Assembly: GCF_001591645.1 (NCBI RefSeq)
Contig: NZ_BCVH01000030.1
Location: 1 to 46,433 of the forward strand
Direction: 5' to 3'
Length of the DNA: 46,433 bases
From: Robertmurraya korlensis NBRC 107688
GTDB taxonomy: Bacteria > Bacillota > Bacilli > Bacillales > Cytobacillaceae
The notes under the pieces were generated by a model. That model saw nothing but the letters and a program-made list of their open reading frames with translations, was not told where the DNA came from and did no database searches. Positions within the stretch are counted from its first letter, which is position 1. Every line of letters begins with the position of its first letter. Shown piece after piece: positions 16,551 to 25,533 of the stretch. The translations under genes were made by a program, and so were the position numbers.

Positions 16551-18014
16551 TTGGAAAAGGTAAAGACAAGTTTTATTATCTCTCTTAGCATTTTGTTTAT
16601 CATATGCTTGGTTTCTTCGCAGGTAGTATATTTGAATTCGTTTGCTTCTACCTATGATCAGGTCGATTTTGCTTTAGCACTTGATCGGTATGATCTTTTA
16701 GCCATGCAGCCTCATTTTCCTGGATATCCCTATTTTATTTTAGGGGGTTATCTTGTTAACCAATGGGTTTTAGACAAGGCGGCATCATTAACCTTATTTA
16801 ATATCATTTTATATACGAGTGCCATTATCCCCATGTATAAGATTTCGCGAGGTCACTTGTCCCACTCGGTGAGCCTATTGGTTGCAACATTAACGTATTC
16901 CTCAGGGTTTGTGGTTGTTATGGTCAACCAGCCAATGTCTGAAGGAGCAGCAATCGCTGTATTATGGTGGTATCTTTGGAGTATTTACGGTGCATGGAAA
17001 AAACAAAGCATGTGGACAAGGATGTTGTCGTTATTTCTATTAAGTATTTTAATGGGGATTCGCTTATCGTATCTTCCTTTATCCATAGGAATCGTATTTC
17101 TTTTTTATAAGCAATGGAAAAATAAACAATTACGAATGAAAGAAATAATGCTATTAGGGCTTATCGCTTTCCTATTTCAGTTGCTTTGGGTCGGAGGTGT
17201 CGCTTTAACGGAGGGGGGGGTCTTTGGTTTTATGAAACTCGCTCTTTCTTTTACGAGTGGACATTTTAATGACTGGGGTGGAACAGCGGCCTCTGCCGAT
17301 TCATCCTTTTTAAATAGGTTATATCAACTGATCATTCAAAATATAGGCTGGACGGGAATTGGGATAAGGTCCATTATTTTAACAAGTATGTTTGCTGTAA
17401 TGTTTCTATTTTCTTTTCAGAATTTCCAGTGGGGAAAAATCAAGTTTAGCTTTTTATTTCAACTAATCATTATTCTGATGGGGATTTATTTTTTTTGGGC
17501 GATATTTGCACAGAACGTAGAAAAGCCAAGGCATATCATTCCTTTAATTACCTTAGGATTATTTAGTATGTATACACTACTTTTTTTAAAGAGGAAAACA
17601 GGCTTCATGATTGTGTCAATTTTGTTATTGTCCCTACAAGTGTACCAAACCACGCAATTATTGAAAGAGCAGGCAAGAAATCTTCCAGCGACGTATCAGT
17701 TGGCCTCTTTCTTAGAGAATCGTAAGGAGTCTTTTGTAATATACGCTTGGGAGGAGTCAAGGGTCTTTACGTATCTTGATGCACCTTTTCCTCACAAGGA
17801 AATCAATACATATGCAAAATTCTTACATGACCAATCCTATTACAAAAATAGGGATATCTTGTTAACTAGTAGCGTAATCAAAGGATTTGAATCCCAAGGA
17901 GTTGATCTTAACGGTAAGGTGGAAATAATCAAGGAGTTCTCTTCAAACTCTTTATTTGATCCAGTGTATCATCACATTATTTTATATAAGTGGAAGAGCG
18001 ATGAAAAGTCGTAA
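16551..18014 (+). CDS. GT-C-like polytopic membrane glycosyltransferase
   Basis: 487 aa with about ten membrane helices. The first extracytoplasmic loop has STYDQVDFALALDRYD and then QPHFPGYPYF, with acidic residues placed like the catalytic Asp of GT-C enzymes (GT39/PMT type), which use polyprenyl-phosphate sugars. The TTG start follows AAAGGTGTG. A soluble C-terminal portion of about 120 residues follows the last helix. It comes 36 bp after the FTR1 terminator and may use the lipid-linked sugar made by the GT2 enzyme at 13907. No exact family name is recognised and the acceptor is unknown. An eight-base G run at 17213-17220 lies within the gene and could be prone to slippage. Confidence 0.7.
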   Translation: MEKVKTSFIISLSILFIICLVSSQVVYLNSFASTYDQVDFALALDRYDLLAMQPHFPGYPYFILGGYLVNQWVLDKAASLTLFNIILYTSAIIPMYKISRGHLSHSVSLLVATLTYSSGFVVVMVNQPMSEGAAIAVLWWYLWSIYGAWKKQSMWTRMLSLFLLSILMGIRLSYLPLSIGIVFLFYKQWKNKQLRMKEIMLLGLIAFLFQLLWVGGVALTEGGVFGFMKLALSFTSGHFNDWGGTAASADSSFLNRLYQLIIQNIGWTGIGIRSIILTSMFAVMFLFSFQNFQWGKIKFSFLFQLIIILMGIYFFWAIFAQNVEKPRHIIPLITLGLFSMYTLLFLKRKTGFMIVSILLLSLQVYQTTQLLKEQARNLPATYQLASFLENRKESFVIYAWEESRVFTYLDAPFPHKEINTYAKFLHDQSYYKNRDILLTSSVIKGFESQGVDLNGKVEIIKEFSSNSLFDPVYHHIILYKWKSDEKS

Positions 18015-18020
18015 TTTATT

Positions 18021-18066
18021 TCGTCGGGAACAGGGGCTCGGCACCGCCCGCCGGAAAGCGTCCATC
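18021..18066. repeat. GC-rich intergenic element, degenerate Bacillaceae-type repeat
   Basis: This stretch (core GCCGGAAAGCGTCC at 18050-18063) is far richer in GC than its surroundings. It resembles a short interspersed sequence of the form CGGAAAGCGTCCGCCTG that I recall from many Bacillus intergenic regions. Only one copy is in the window. Confidence 0.4.
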
Positions 18067-18115
18067 TTGATAGAAATCCATTATTATAGGAACTAATTGG
18101 GCCTATTTCCATCAA
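18067..18115. repeat. Imperfect inverted repeat in the 18015-18213 gap
   Basis: TTGATAGAAAT (18067-18077) is the reverse complement of ATTTCCATCAA (18105-18115) with one mismatch. It could end the GT-C gene transcript, but no clear T run follows. The rest of this gap shows only the GC-rich block before it and the ribosome site of the next gene. Confidence 0.4.
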
Positions 18116-18213
18116 AAGTAATGACAAGTAGTCAATTATTTGAGTAAATAGTAGAGGGTGAATGAAATTTCTGATAACAATTACATAGGATGAGCAAGGA
18201 GATGAATTAGAAG

Positions 18214-20919
18214 TTGAAGCTACGAACGTTACTTTACTCAGGATTTGGGATAGTGATAGGTGTGATGCTGCTCATTTTAATGATTGCTATGGGTATGTCA
18301 AGAGAGCAAAACGAGAGGATGAATGAGCTAGTACAAGACCGATATGAAAAAATAAAGATGGCCAATGTCATCCGAACGGAGATAGGGAAAATTGGGAGAG
18401 AACTCAATGAATTGGCCTATTCCCAAGATGGAGTTATTGATATAGAAAATATAAAGGATATTGAAAAATCTTATCCTAAAATAAATAATTCCATTGATTC
18501 ATTAAAGCAGGTTATTAAAGTAAAAGAGGCGAAGGAAACATTACTGGTAACATCGGAGAAATTTCAGGAATATAAAGCTGTGGTTAATAGCATCATTACT
18601 CTTGATTCTGAAGTAAGGGAAAAAGGTCTTCAGCAAAGTTTACAACTTGCTGAGCAAAAAAGAGAACAACTAGTCACCAGTATTGAGAACCTTATTTCTA
18701 TTCAAGAAACAATCATGGACGAAACGATTAAAGAAACAGAAGACATGTATGTTCGAACACTTCAGATTATTATTATCACTACCATCCTTGGAGTAGTGAT
18801 GGGATTAGGATTGGCGTTATTTGTTATTCGGACTATCTCGACTAGACTTAATCGAGTGAAAAATGTAATGAAGCAAATTGAATATGGAACAGAAACCTAT
18901 CCCAAGATCGATATTATTCATAAAGATGAAGTAGGGGAAATATCCCTAGCCTTTAATGAAATGAGTAGTGCGCTTGAACAACATGAAAAGATAGAGCGAG
19001 AGTTAATGGAAAGTATGGAGAGGGAAAATTGGCTAAAAACAAGACTTTCCGAACTGGCTACGATGTCACAGGGAAGTTTGGACTCAGAAGAGCTTGGAAC
19101 CAAATTTATTTATTCGATTAGTAGGATGGTTGAAGCAAACTATGCCATGTTATATACAAAGGGTAAAAAGGAAAACCAGCTATCGAAATTAGCATCCTAT
19201 GCTTTTGTAGATAAAGGAATAGGACGAGATAGAATTACTATAGGAGAGGGTTTGGTTGGACAGTGTGCGCTAGATGGTCAGCCAATCCTAATAGAACAAG
19301 TACCAGACAATTATATAAAAATAGCATCTGGACTGGGAGAAACTAACCCCTCTGCTATATTTATTTTACCGATCTTAATTGAGGGAGAACTAGTAGGAGT
19401 GATGGAACTAGCCAAGCTTACTTCCTTTACTCCAGAGCAGTTATCTCTAATTGAACAAGCGGCTGTCCAATTAGGGATCACACTCAATCGAATTGAAAAA
19501 CATATGCAGATTCAAGAATTATTAGAAGAATCTCAGACGCTTAATGAAGAACTTCAAACTCAATCTGAGGAGCTTCAAACTCAACAGGAAGAGCTTCGTA
19601 CGATGAATGATGAATTAGAAGCTCAATACCATAGTTCAGAGCAAAAGACGAAGGAATTAGAAAAAATACAAAGTGAATTAGTGACGAAGAATGAAGAAGT
19701 CATCCAATCTTCCAAATATAAATCTGAGTTTTTAGCAAATATGTCCCATGAGCTTCGTACTCCGCTGAACAGCTTAATCATATTGGCTCAAATGCTAACA
19801 GAAAATAAAGAAGGCAACTTAGATGAAAAGCAAATCGAATATGCGAAGACGATTCATTCATCAGGGAATGATCTGTTAAACCTGATCAATGATATTTTAG
19901 ACTTATCAAAGATTGAGTCTGGAAAAATGGAATTACACCAGGGAGAGGTCGTAGTAAATGATATTCTGTCTTATACAGAAAGGCAGTTTACACATGTTGC
20001 GAAGAAGAAGAATCTTGAGTTTTCCGTTTCTGTTAGTGATGATGTCCCTTCCATTCTTTATACGGACGAGCAGAGACTTTATCAGATTATAAAAAATTTA
20101 CTCTCCAACGCTTTTAAATTTACTGAAAAGGGAAGCGTTCAGCTAGTCGTTGGGAAAGCTAGTCACGGTAAGAAGAAAGGAACAGCCTTTACTGATCACA
20201 TCATGTTCTCTGTTATAGATACAGGGATTGGAATAGATCAAACAAAACATACCATTGTTTTCGATGCTTTTAGACAGGCAGATGGAACGACAAGCCGCAA
20301 ATATGGAGGCACGGGATTAGGATTATCCATTTCAAGAGAACTCGCACGAATGTTACATGGTGTTATTGAGGTAGACAGTGTAGAAGGAGAAGGAAGTACA
20401 TTTACACTTTACCTACCGATGACTGAAATCGCTACAGAAGAAAACCTTTACTTCACTCAGGAGGTAGCCGGTAGCATAGAAAAAACAGAAGAGAAACCAG
20501 GGCAAGATCTACAGCTGTATTCGAAACAGGAAGAAGTAAATAGTTTAGCAGGGAAAAAAATTATGGTGGTAGATGATGATATGCGAAATATCTTTGCCCT
20601 TACGAGTGCATTGGAAGGGGCAGAGGTGAATGTTGTATTTTCTGAAAATGGAAAAGAAGCAATAGACATGCTAGTAAGCCAGCCAGATATTGATTTAGTT
20701 TTAATGGATATCATGATGCCGGAAATGGATGGCTACGAAGCGATGCAAAATATAAGAAGCATGCAACCATATGAATCCCTGCCTATTATTGCACTAACAG
20801 CAAAAGCGATGATGCACGATCGACAGAAGTGTATAGATGCAGGTGCATCAGACTATATTAGCAAGCCTGTAAACTTAGAGCAATTATTCTCATTACTTAA
20901 AGTTTGGCTTCATAAGTAG
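18214..20919 (+). CDS. Hybrid sensor histidine kinase: TM-HAMP-GAF-HisKA-HATPase-REC
   Basis: 901 aa. TM1 near 7-27, an extracytoplasmic helical sensor segment of about 155 residues, TM2 near 185-205, HAMP to about 260, a GAF domain near 290-435, a Gln/Glu-rich coiled coil (LQTQSEELQTQQEEL) near 440-505, HisKA with the acceptor His at 512 in MSHELRTPLNS, an ATPase domain (NLLSNAFKFT, DTGIGI, GGTGLGLSIS) and a C-terminal receiver with acceptor Asp at 832 (LMDIMMPEMDG). The start is TTG with AAGGAGAT about 10 bp upstream. It is followed 8 bp later by a CheR gene and then a receiver-kinase gene, so the three act together. The signal and output are unknown. Confidence 0.9.
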   Translation: MKLRTLLYSGFGIVIGVMLLILMIAMGMSREQNERMNELVQDRYEKIKMANVIRTEIGKIGRELNELAYSQDGVIDIENIKDIEKSYPKINNSIDSLKQVIKVKEAKETLLVTSEKFQEYKAVVNSIITLDSEVREKGLQQSLQLAEQKREQLVTSIENLISIQETIMDETIKETEDMYVRTLQIIIITTILGVVMGLGLALFVIRTISTRLNRVKNVMKQIEYGTETYPKIDIIHKDEVGEISLAFNEMSSALEQHEKIERELMESMERENWLKTRLSELATMSQGSLDSEELGTKFIYSISRMVEANYAMLYTKGKKENQLSKLASYAFVDKGIGRDRITIGEGLVGQCALDGQPILIEQVPDNYIKIASGLGETNPSAIFILPILIEGELVGVMELAKLTSFTPEQLSLIEQAAVQLGITLNRIEKHMQIQELLEESQTLNEELQTQSEELQTQQEELRTMNDELEAQYHSSEQKTKELEKIQSELVTKNEEVIQSSKYKSEFLANMSHELRTPLNSLIILAQMLTENKEGNLDEKQIEYAKTIHSSGNDLLNLINDILDLSKIESGKMELHQGEVVVNDILSYTERQFTHVAKKKNLEFSVSVSDDVPSILYTDEQRLYQIIKNLLSNAFKFTEKGSVQLVVGKASHGKKKGTAFTDHIMFSVIDTGIGIDQTKHTIVFDAFRQADGTTSRKYGGTGLGLSISRELARMLHGVIEVDSVEGEGSTFTLYLPMTEIATEENLYFTQEVAGSIEKTEEKPGQDLQLYSKQEEVNSLAGKKIMVVDDDMRNIFALTSALEGAEVNVVFSENGKEAIDMLVSQPDIDLVLMDIMMPEMDGYEAMQNIRSMQPYESLPIIALTAKAMMHDRQKCIDAGASDYISKPVNLEQLFSLLKVWLHK

Positions 20920-20927
20920 GTGAAAAT

Positions 20928-21785
20928 ATGGAACAACTCTATCAACCAGTGGAGACTAATGAGTGTAGCAAACTGGAAAAACTAGAAATTGAGCTTCTGT
21001 TAGAAGGGATTTATCGTCATTATGGACTGGATTTTAGAAACTATAATTTTTCGAGTGTACGAAGGAGAATATGGCATCGTATTCAATTAGAAAAGCTAAC
21101 ATCAGTTACCTCCTTACTTGACAGGGTGCTTCGTGAACCTCAGATGATGGATAAGTTATTTTCAGACCTCTCTATTAATGTCACGGAAATGTTCCGCGAT
21201 CCTGACTTTTTCAAGGCATTTCGAATGAGAGTGGCCCCTGTTCTTAAGGAAGTACCGATTATTCGCATTTGGCATGCTGGCTGTTCAACGGGAGAAGAGG
21301 CTTATTCTATGGCGATTCTATTGCATGAAGAGGGTCTATTAAAGAAAGCAAAAATTTATGCTACGGATATGAATGAGCGCGTCATTATGAAGGCAAAGTT
21401 AGGGCGTTTTCCACTGAATAAAATGCAGGGATATACCAGTAATTATGTTGCCTCTGGTGGAAAGCAGGCTTTTTCAGAGTATTATAAGGTTGTATCTGAG
21501 GAGGTTGAGTTTCACCCCTTTTTACGGGAAAATATCATCTTTGCTCAACACAATCTGGTAACAGATAGCTCCTTTAATGAGTTTCATGTCATTATTTGCC
21601 GCAATGTCATGATCTATTTTGACCGAGATCTTCAGGATCGGGTACATCATTTGATGTTTGAAAGCCTAGCTCCGTCTGGCTTTCTCGGGTTAGGTAATAG
21701 AGAGTCGATATCCTATACAAAGTTTAATCAATTTTATCAAGAGATTGATTCGAATGAAAAAATCTATCAAAAAATGAAACTATAA
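20928..21785 (+). CDS. CheR-type protein-glutamate O-methyltransferase
   Basis: A 285-aa SAM-dependent methyltransferase of the CheR family, which normally methylates Glu side chains of chemoreceptors. The N-terminal all-helical CheR domain (residues 20-80) is followed by the catalytic domain with the SAM loop HAGCSTGEEAYSMA near 112-125, YATDMNE near 144, NITVTEMFRD-type substrate contact (INVTEMFRDPDFF near 84) and VIICRNVMIYFD near 222. No C-terminal TPR extension. No CheB, CheW or receptor gene is adjacent; it lies between two kinases, as in sensory systems where CheR is used outside classical chemotaxis. The target could be the helical region of the upstream kinase, which is only a guess. 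Confidence 0.9.
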   Translation: MEQLYQPVETNECSKLEKLEIELLLEGIYRHYGLDFRNYNFSSVRRRIWHRIQLEKLTSVTSLLDRVLREPQMMDKLFSDLSINVTEMFRDPDFFKAFRMRVAPVLKEVPIIRIWHAGCSTGEEAYSMAILLHEEGLLKKAKIYATDMNERVIMKAKLGRFPLNKMQGYTSNYVASGGKQAFSEYYKVVSEEVEFHPFLRENIIFAQHNLVTDSSFNEFHVIICRNVMIYFDRDLQDRVHHLMFESLAPSGFLGLGNRESISYTKFNQFYQEIDSNEKIYQKMKL

Positions 21786-21798
21786 GGGCGTTAGTGAT

Positions 21799-22998
21799 AT
21801 GGAAAAGGAAAAAGTAAATATTTTATTAGTAGATGATCGTCCGGAAAACCTGTTAGCTCTTGAGGCTGTTTTAGCTTCTTCAGACTATTCTTTACTAAGT
21901 GTTACATCAGGAGAGGAAGCGTTGAAATGTATCTTGCAAAAGGATTTTGCGGTGATTCTAATGGATGTACAAATGCCAGGTTTAGATGGATTTGAAACAG
22001 CTAAGTTAATAAGAGCAAGAGAAAAGTCAAAGGATATTCCGATTATATTTATTACAGCATTAAGTCAAACACAGCAGCACGTGAGTCAGGGGTATGCTGT
22101 AGGAGCCATTGATTATATTTTTAAGCCATTTTCACCTATTGTTTTAAAAAGTAAGGTAGAAGGTTTTGTAAAGATCTATAACATTCAAAAACAAGTACAG
22201 AACCAAAACCAATTAATAAAGAAGCAAGCAGAAGAGTTAAAAGCTGCTTACGATCAGTTAGAGGGATTGGTACAAGAAAGAACAACTGAATTATTAAAAA
22301 GTCGAGAGTTCATTAAAGAGTCTGAAAAACTAACGGTAGTAGGCGAATTGGCCGCAGGAATTGCACATGAAATCAGAAATCCTCTTACCAGTTTGAGAGG
22401 CTTCACTCAGTTGCTGGAATTCCAAACCGATCTAAAATCAGAATATCTCCCAATTATGATTACGGAAATTGATCGAATCAATACGATTGTTGGGGAGTTA
22501 TTGTTATTAGCAAAACCAAATAAAGTAGACTTCCGTGAAGTGGAGTTACTTGAGTTGCTTGAGACCATTGTTACCTTTATGAGTGCCCAAGCGAATCTGC
22601 ATGGTGTGACGATTAGTTTGGAAACAACAATAAATAAACCGATTCTCACTTTTGGATTAGAGAATAAGTTGAAGCAGGTATTTGTAAATATTTTTAAAAA
22701 TTCTATTGAAGCGATGCCGGATGGTGGAATGATTACTGTCCATTTAACGAAGAGAAATGAGAAAGTACATATTGAGTTTATTGATCAAGGCAAAGGAATT
22801 CCTAGCGAGGTTTTGGAGAAAATTGGACAGCCTTTCTTTACAACAAAGGAGGAGGGAACCGGTTTAGGAATCATGGTCTGCCGAAGTATTATTGAGAGTC
22901 ATAAAGGGGTTATGAACATAGAAAGTGAAGTGGGAAAAGGAACGAAGGTTGAGATTATATTAGATGCTTACGTTCCGACACCACTCTACGCAAAGTAA
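21799..22998 (+). CDS. Receiver-histidine kinase fusion
   Basis: 399 aa. The N-terminal receiver (residues 5-125) has DDRPEN, acceptor Asp at 56 in LMDVQMPGLDG, and KPF near 112. A coiled coil near 130-180 links it to a HisKA domain with His at 190 in GIAHEIRNPLTSLRGF, of the Kin/NtrB type, and an ATPase domain (NIFKNSIEAMPDGG, DQGKGIP, GTGLGIMVC). There is no membrane helix, so it is cytosolic. It begins 13 bp after CheR. A likely path is that the hybrid kinase passes phosphate to this receiver, which controls its own kinase; its further partner is not in the window. The KinA-like kinase core leaves room for a link to sporulation, which is unproven. Confidence 0.88.
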   Translation: MEKEKVNILLVDDRPENLLALEAVLASSDYSLLSVTSGEEALKCILQKDFAVILMDVQMPGLDGFETAKLIRAREKSKDIPIIFITALSQTQQHVSQGYAVGAIDYIFKPFSPIVLKSKVEGFVKIYNIQKQVQNQNQLIKKQAEELKAAYDQLEGLVQERTTELLKSREFIKESEKLTVVGELAAGIAHEIRNPLTSLRGFTQLLEFQTDLKSEYLPIMITEIDRINTIVGELLLLAKPNKVDFREVELLELLETIVTFMSAQANLHGVTISLETTINKPILTFGLENKLKQVFVNIFKNSIEAMPDGGMITVHLTKRNEKVHIEFIDQGKGIPSEVLEKIGQPFFTTKEEGTGLGIMVCRSIIESHKGVMNIESEVGKGTKVEIILDAYVPTPLYAK

Positions 22999-23071
22999 GA
23001 ACCTAGAGATATCCCTATTATAATAGTAAAATCTTAGTCTCTTAAAAAAGGATTTTTCCAGCCTTCAAGCG

Positions 23072-23121
23072 AAACCTAAATAAGAAAGTCTTTTGATAGA
23101 CAGTCTTATTTAGGTTTTTGT
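23072..23121 (+). terminator. Terminator of the sensory operon
   Basis: Arms at 23072-23085 and 23104-23117 form a perfect 14-bp stem with an 18-nt loop, then a T run. Confidence 0.8.
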
Positions 23122-23148
23122 ATTTTTTATGCATTGAGGGGGACTTAG

Positions 23149-24033
23149 ATGGAATACGCGTATGAATGGATTGAAACCGAAGAACTCTTACCAGTAAAAA
23201 TCATTTACCACTCCTACGATGAAGCAGTTTATATTCCAAACCATTGGCATGAGAGCATTGAAATCTCATATGTGCTATCAGGGACGATTGACGATATTTA
23301 TGTAGACGGAAGAACGTATTCCTCCCGTGAAGGTGACATAGTTGTTATTAACTCAAATTCCATCCATTCTTTTACGGTCGAAAGAGGTACAGGGAGGAGA
23401 GCTTTGACGGTCTTTATTCCTCCAGAATTGTTAAAGGAAAAGGGCCTAAAAATAGATGATATCGCTTTTGACTGTGTCTCAATCGGAGAACAGGATGAAG
23501 AACGACTCAAGCAGTTTCAAGAGTTACGTATGATTTTAGATAAAATGACTGACACCTACGTGAACAAAGAAAGTGATCATTTTTCTTATGTAAAGCTAAC
23601 AGCGTTATCGTATGAATTACTATACGTGTTACTGAAGCATTTTCAAGTACCTAAAGATAGCCAACTTGTTATCCATTCGAAAAGGCATCTGGACCGATTG
23701 GCACAGATCTTTGATTTTATTAAGGAAAACTATCAACAGAAACTATCTCTATCAATGATTGCCGATGAATTTGGAATCACTTCAGAATATTTATCCCGGT
23801 TTTTTACGAAGCATATCGGTGTAACGATTCTGCATTATATCAATGCGGTTCGCCTTGAACATGCACACCGGGACCTAGTGAATACCGACCTATCTATACT
23901 AGAAATTGCTTTGAAAAATGGCTTTCCGAATGAGAAGTCATTTAATAGAGTTTTTAAGTCGGTTTATAAGCTTACACCTAGTCAATATCGCAGGGAGTCA
24001 AAAGTACCTAATCAAGAATTGACGTTTTTTTAG
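23149..24033 (+). CDS. AraC-family transcriptional regulator with cupin sensor domain
   Basis: 294 aa. The N-terminal half is a cupin-like effector domain (NHWHESIEISYVLSG near residue 27, EGDIVVINSNSIHSF near 63). The C-terminal 100 residues hold two helix-turn-helix units of the AraC/XylS type (LSMIADEFGITSEYLSRFFTKHIG near 201; ILEIALKNGFPNEKSFNRVFKSVYKLTPSQYRR near 251). This cupin-AraC layout is usual for regulators of sugar or glycan use. ATG follows GAGGGGG. The next gene, on the same strand, encodes a secreted esterase, a plausible target. Confidence 0.92.
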   Translation: MEYAYEWIETEELLPVKIIYHSYDEAVYIPNHWHESIEISYVLSGTIDDIYVDGRTYSSREGDIVVINSNSIHSFTVERGTGRRALTVFIPPELLKEKGLKIDDIAFDCVSIGEQDEERLKQFQELRMILDKMTDTYVNKESDHFSYVKLTALSYELLYVLLKHFQVPKDSQLVIHSKRHLDRLAQIFDFIKENYQQKLSLSMIADEFGITSEYLSRFFTKHIGVTILHYINAVRLEHAHRDLVNTDLSILEIALKNGFPNEKSFNRVFKSVYKLTPSQYRRESKVPNQELTFF

Positions 24034-24079
24034 CTAGAATATGACAAGACGAAATTTCCGATTCCTACTAAAATCAAAT

Positions 24080-24094
24080 TTGTAAGCGTTTTAA
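24080..24094 (+). promoter_or_regulatory. Cre-like site upstream of the secreted esterase
   Basis: TTGTAAGCGTTTTAA fits the cre consensus except that position 14 is A. It lies 27 bp before the likely start codon and suggests catabolite repression. Confidence 0.45.
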
Positions 24095-24121
24095 TTAAAC
24101 GATTTGTAGGAGGAATTGTCA

Positions 24122-25447
24122 TTGTTAAAAAGAATGAAGAAACACGCAAGGAAGACGTTTTTGTTATCTCTAGTAGCATGTACAGCTTTTTCTTTTAGTA
24201 ATGGGGTGATGGCGAAGGAAATGAAAACACAACCAACCTCTTATCAAACAGTTACTGAAATTGAAGATTGGGGTCCGGCCATTACGAAGGTGATTGTCGA
24301 TTTAGGGAGACCTGTTCCAGTTAACTCCGTATCACCAGACACGTTTGATGTACATGTAAAAATTAGCGATCCTCGTTTAGCTAAGCCATTGTTATACCAA
24401 GGTGAACGTGAAATTACTCATGCATATGTAGCTGATAAAGACGGGAATCCAGCCGTTGCTACAGGGAAATACGTGGTGTTAGAAATGAAAATCGGTCCGA
24501 ATGTCCCGTTAAGCATTGCAATGAATTACGATTGGCAGACAACAGGGTTTAATAATTGGACGGATAATGAATACACAATCAAACAGCAAGAAGCTATTAG
24601 CACACCAGCGGGGAAAATTTCCGATTTAACGATTGATACATTCTCGGGTGGAGTAAAAGAGCTGGTTGATGAATTCTCTACCGGTGAAGCTACCTATGAC
24701 GATGTGACACTAACGTATGCGGATTTTGAGCCGAAGAAGGATAACAAGAAAAATCCTCTAGTCATCTGGCTACATGGTGCAGGTGAAGGTGGCACAGATC
24801 CAACGATTCCAATTTCAGGAAACAAGGCTGTGAACTGGGCTTCTGATGACATTCAATCCTACTTTGGTGGAGCGTATGTGTTAGCACCTCAAACACCAAC
24901 GTTCTGGATGGCTGGCGAGACGGGCTTTGGCGATGGAACGTCAAAATATGAAGGTGCATTAATGAGCTTGATTGAAGACTATGTTTCTAACAATAAAGAC
25001 ATCGACACCGACCGTATTTACATCGGTGGTGATTCAAACGGTGGATACATGACGATGCTCATGATTCGTGATTATCCAGAATACTTCGCAGCGGCCCTTC
25101 CAACTTGCGAAGCACTAGATGATAACCTTATTACGGATGAGCAAATTGAAAAAATGAAAAACGTACCCACTTGGTTTGTTACAGCTGCAAACGATCCGAT
25201 TGTACCAGTAAATAAATATACAGTTCCTACATATGAGCGCTTAGTTGAAGCGGGAGCTCCTAATGTACATTTATCTTTATTCGATAACGTGGTAGATACA
25301 TCTGGGTTGTACAAAAATGAAGACGGAACACCTTACGAGTACAACGGACATTGGTCATGGATTTACGTGTACAATAACGACGTATCGAAAGTAATCGATG
25401 GAAAAGAAGTAACAGTCATGGAATGGCTTGCAAGTCAATCAAAATAA
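24122..25447 (+). CDS. Secreted alpha/beta-hydrolase esterase with N-terminal Ig-like domain
   Basis: About 441 aa. A basic head and hydrophobic core end near VMAKE, forming a signal peptide of about 30 residues. An Ig-like beta domain spans about 45-175. The hydrolase domain follows: oxyanion region WLHGAGEGG near 220, nucleophile Ser at about 305 in GGDSNGG, Asp in TAANDPIVP near 355, His in NGHWSW near 403. It resembles the prolyl-oligopeptidase/PHB-depolymerase-like esterases. TTG 24122 is 8 bp after GTAGGAGG, better than TTG 24116. It probably releases acyl groups from polymers outside the cell. The AraC regulator upstream and a cre-like site suggest control by carbon source. Confidence 0.85.
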   Translation: MLKRMKKHARKTFLLSLVACTAFSFSNGVMAKEMKTQPTSYQTVTEIEDWGPAITKVIVDLGRPVPVNSVSPDTFDVHVKISDPRLAKPLLYQGEREITHAYVADKDGNPAVATGKYVVLEMKIGPNVPLSIAMNYDWQTTGFNNWTDNEYTIKQQEAISTPAGKISDLTIDTFSGGVKELVDEFSTGEATYDDVTLTYADFEPKKDNKKNPLVIWLHGAGEGGTDPTIPISGNKAVNWASDDIQSYFGGAYVLAPQTPTFWMAGETGFGDGTSKYEGALMSLIEDYVSNNKDIDTDRIYIGGDSNGGYMTMLMIRDYPEYFAAALPTCEALDDNLITDEQIEKMKNVPTWFVTAANDPIVPVNKYTVPTYERLVEAGAPNVHLSLFDNVVDTSGLYKNEDGTPYEYNGHWSWIYVYNNDVSKVIDGKEVTVMEWLASQSK

Positions 25448-25457
25448 ATTTGATGAG

Positions 25458-25494
25458 AGCAGTGTGCTTCTGACAGGAATCACACTGCTTTTAT
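25458..25494 (+). terminator. Terminator of the esterase gene
   Basis: AGCAGTGTG (25458-25466) pairs perfectly with CACACTGCT (25481-25489), followed by TTTTATTT. Confidence 0.8.
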
Positions 25495-25533
25495 TTGGTA
25501 TATTAGAACATAGAAAAAGAGTGAGGTGCTTAT

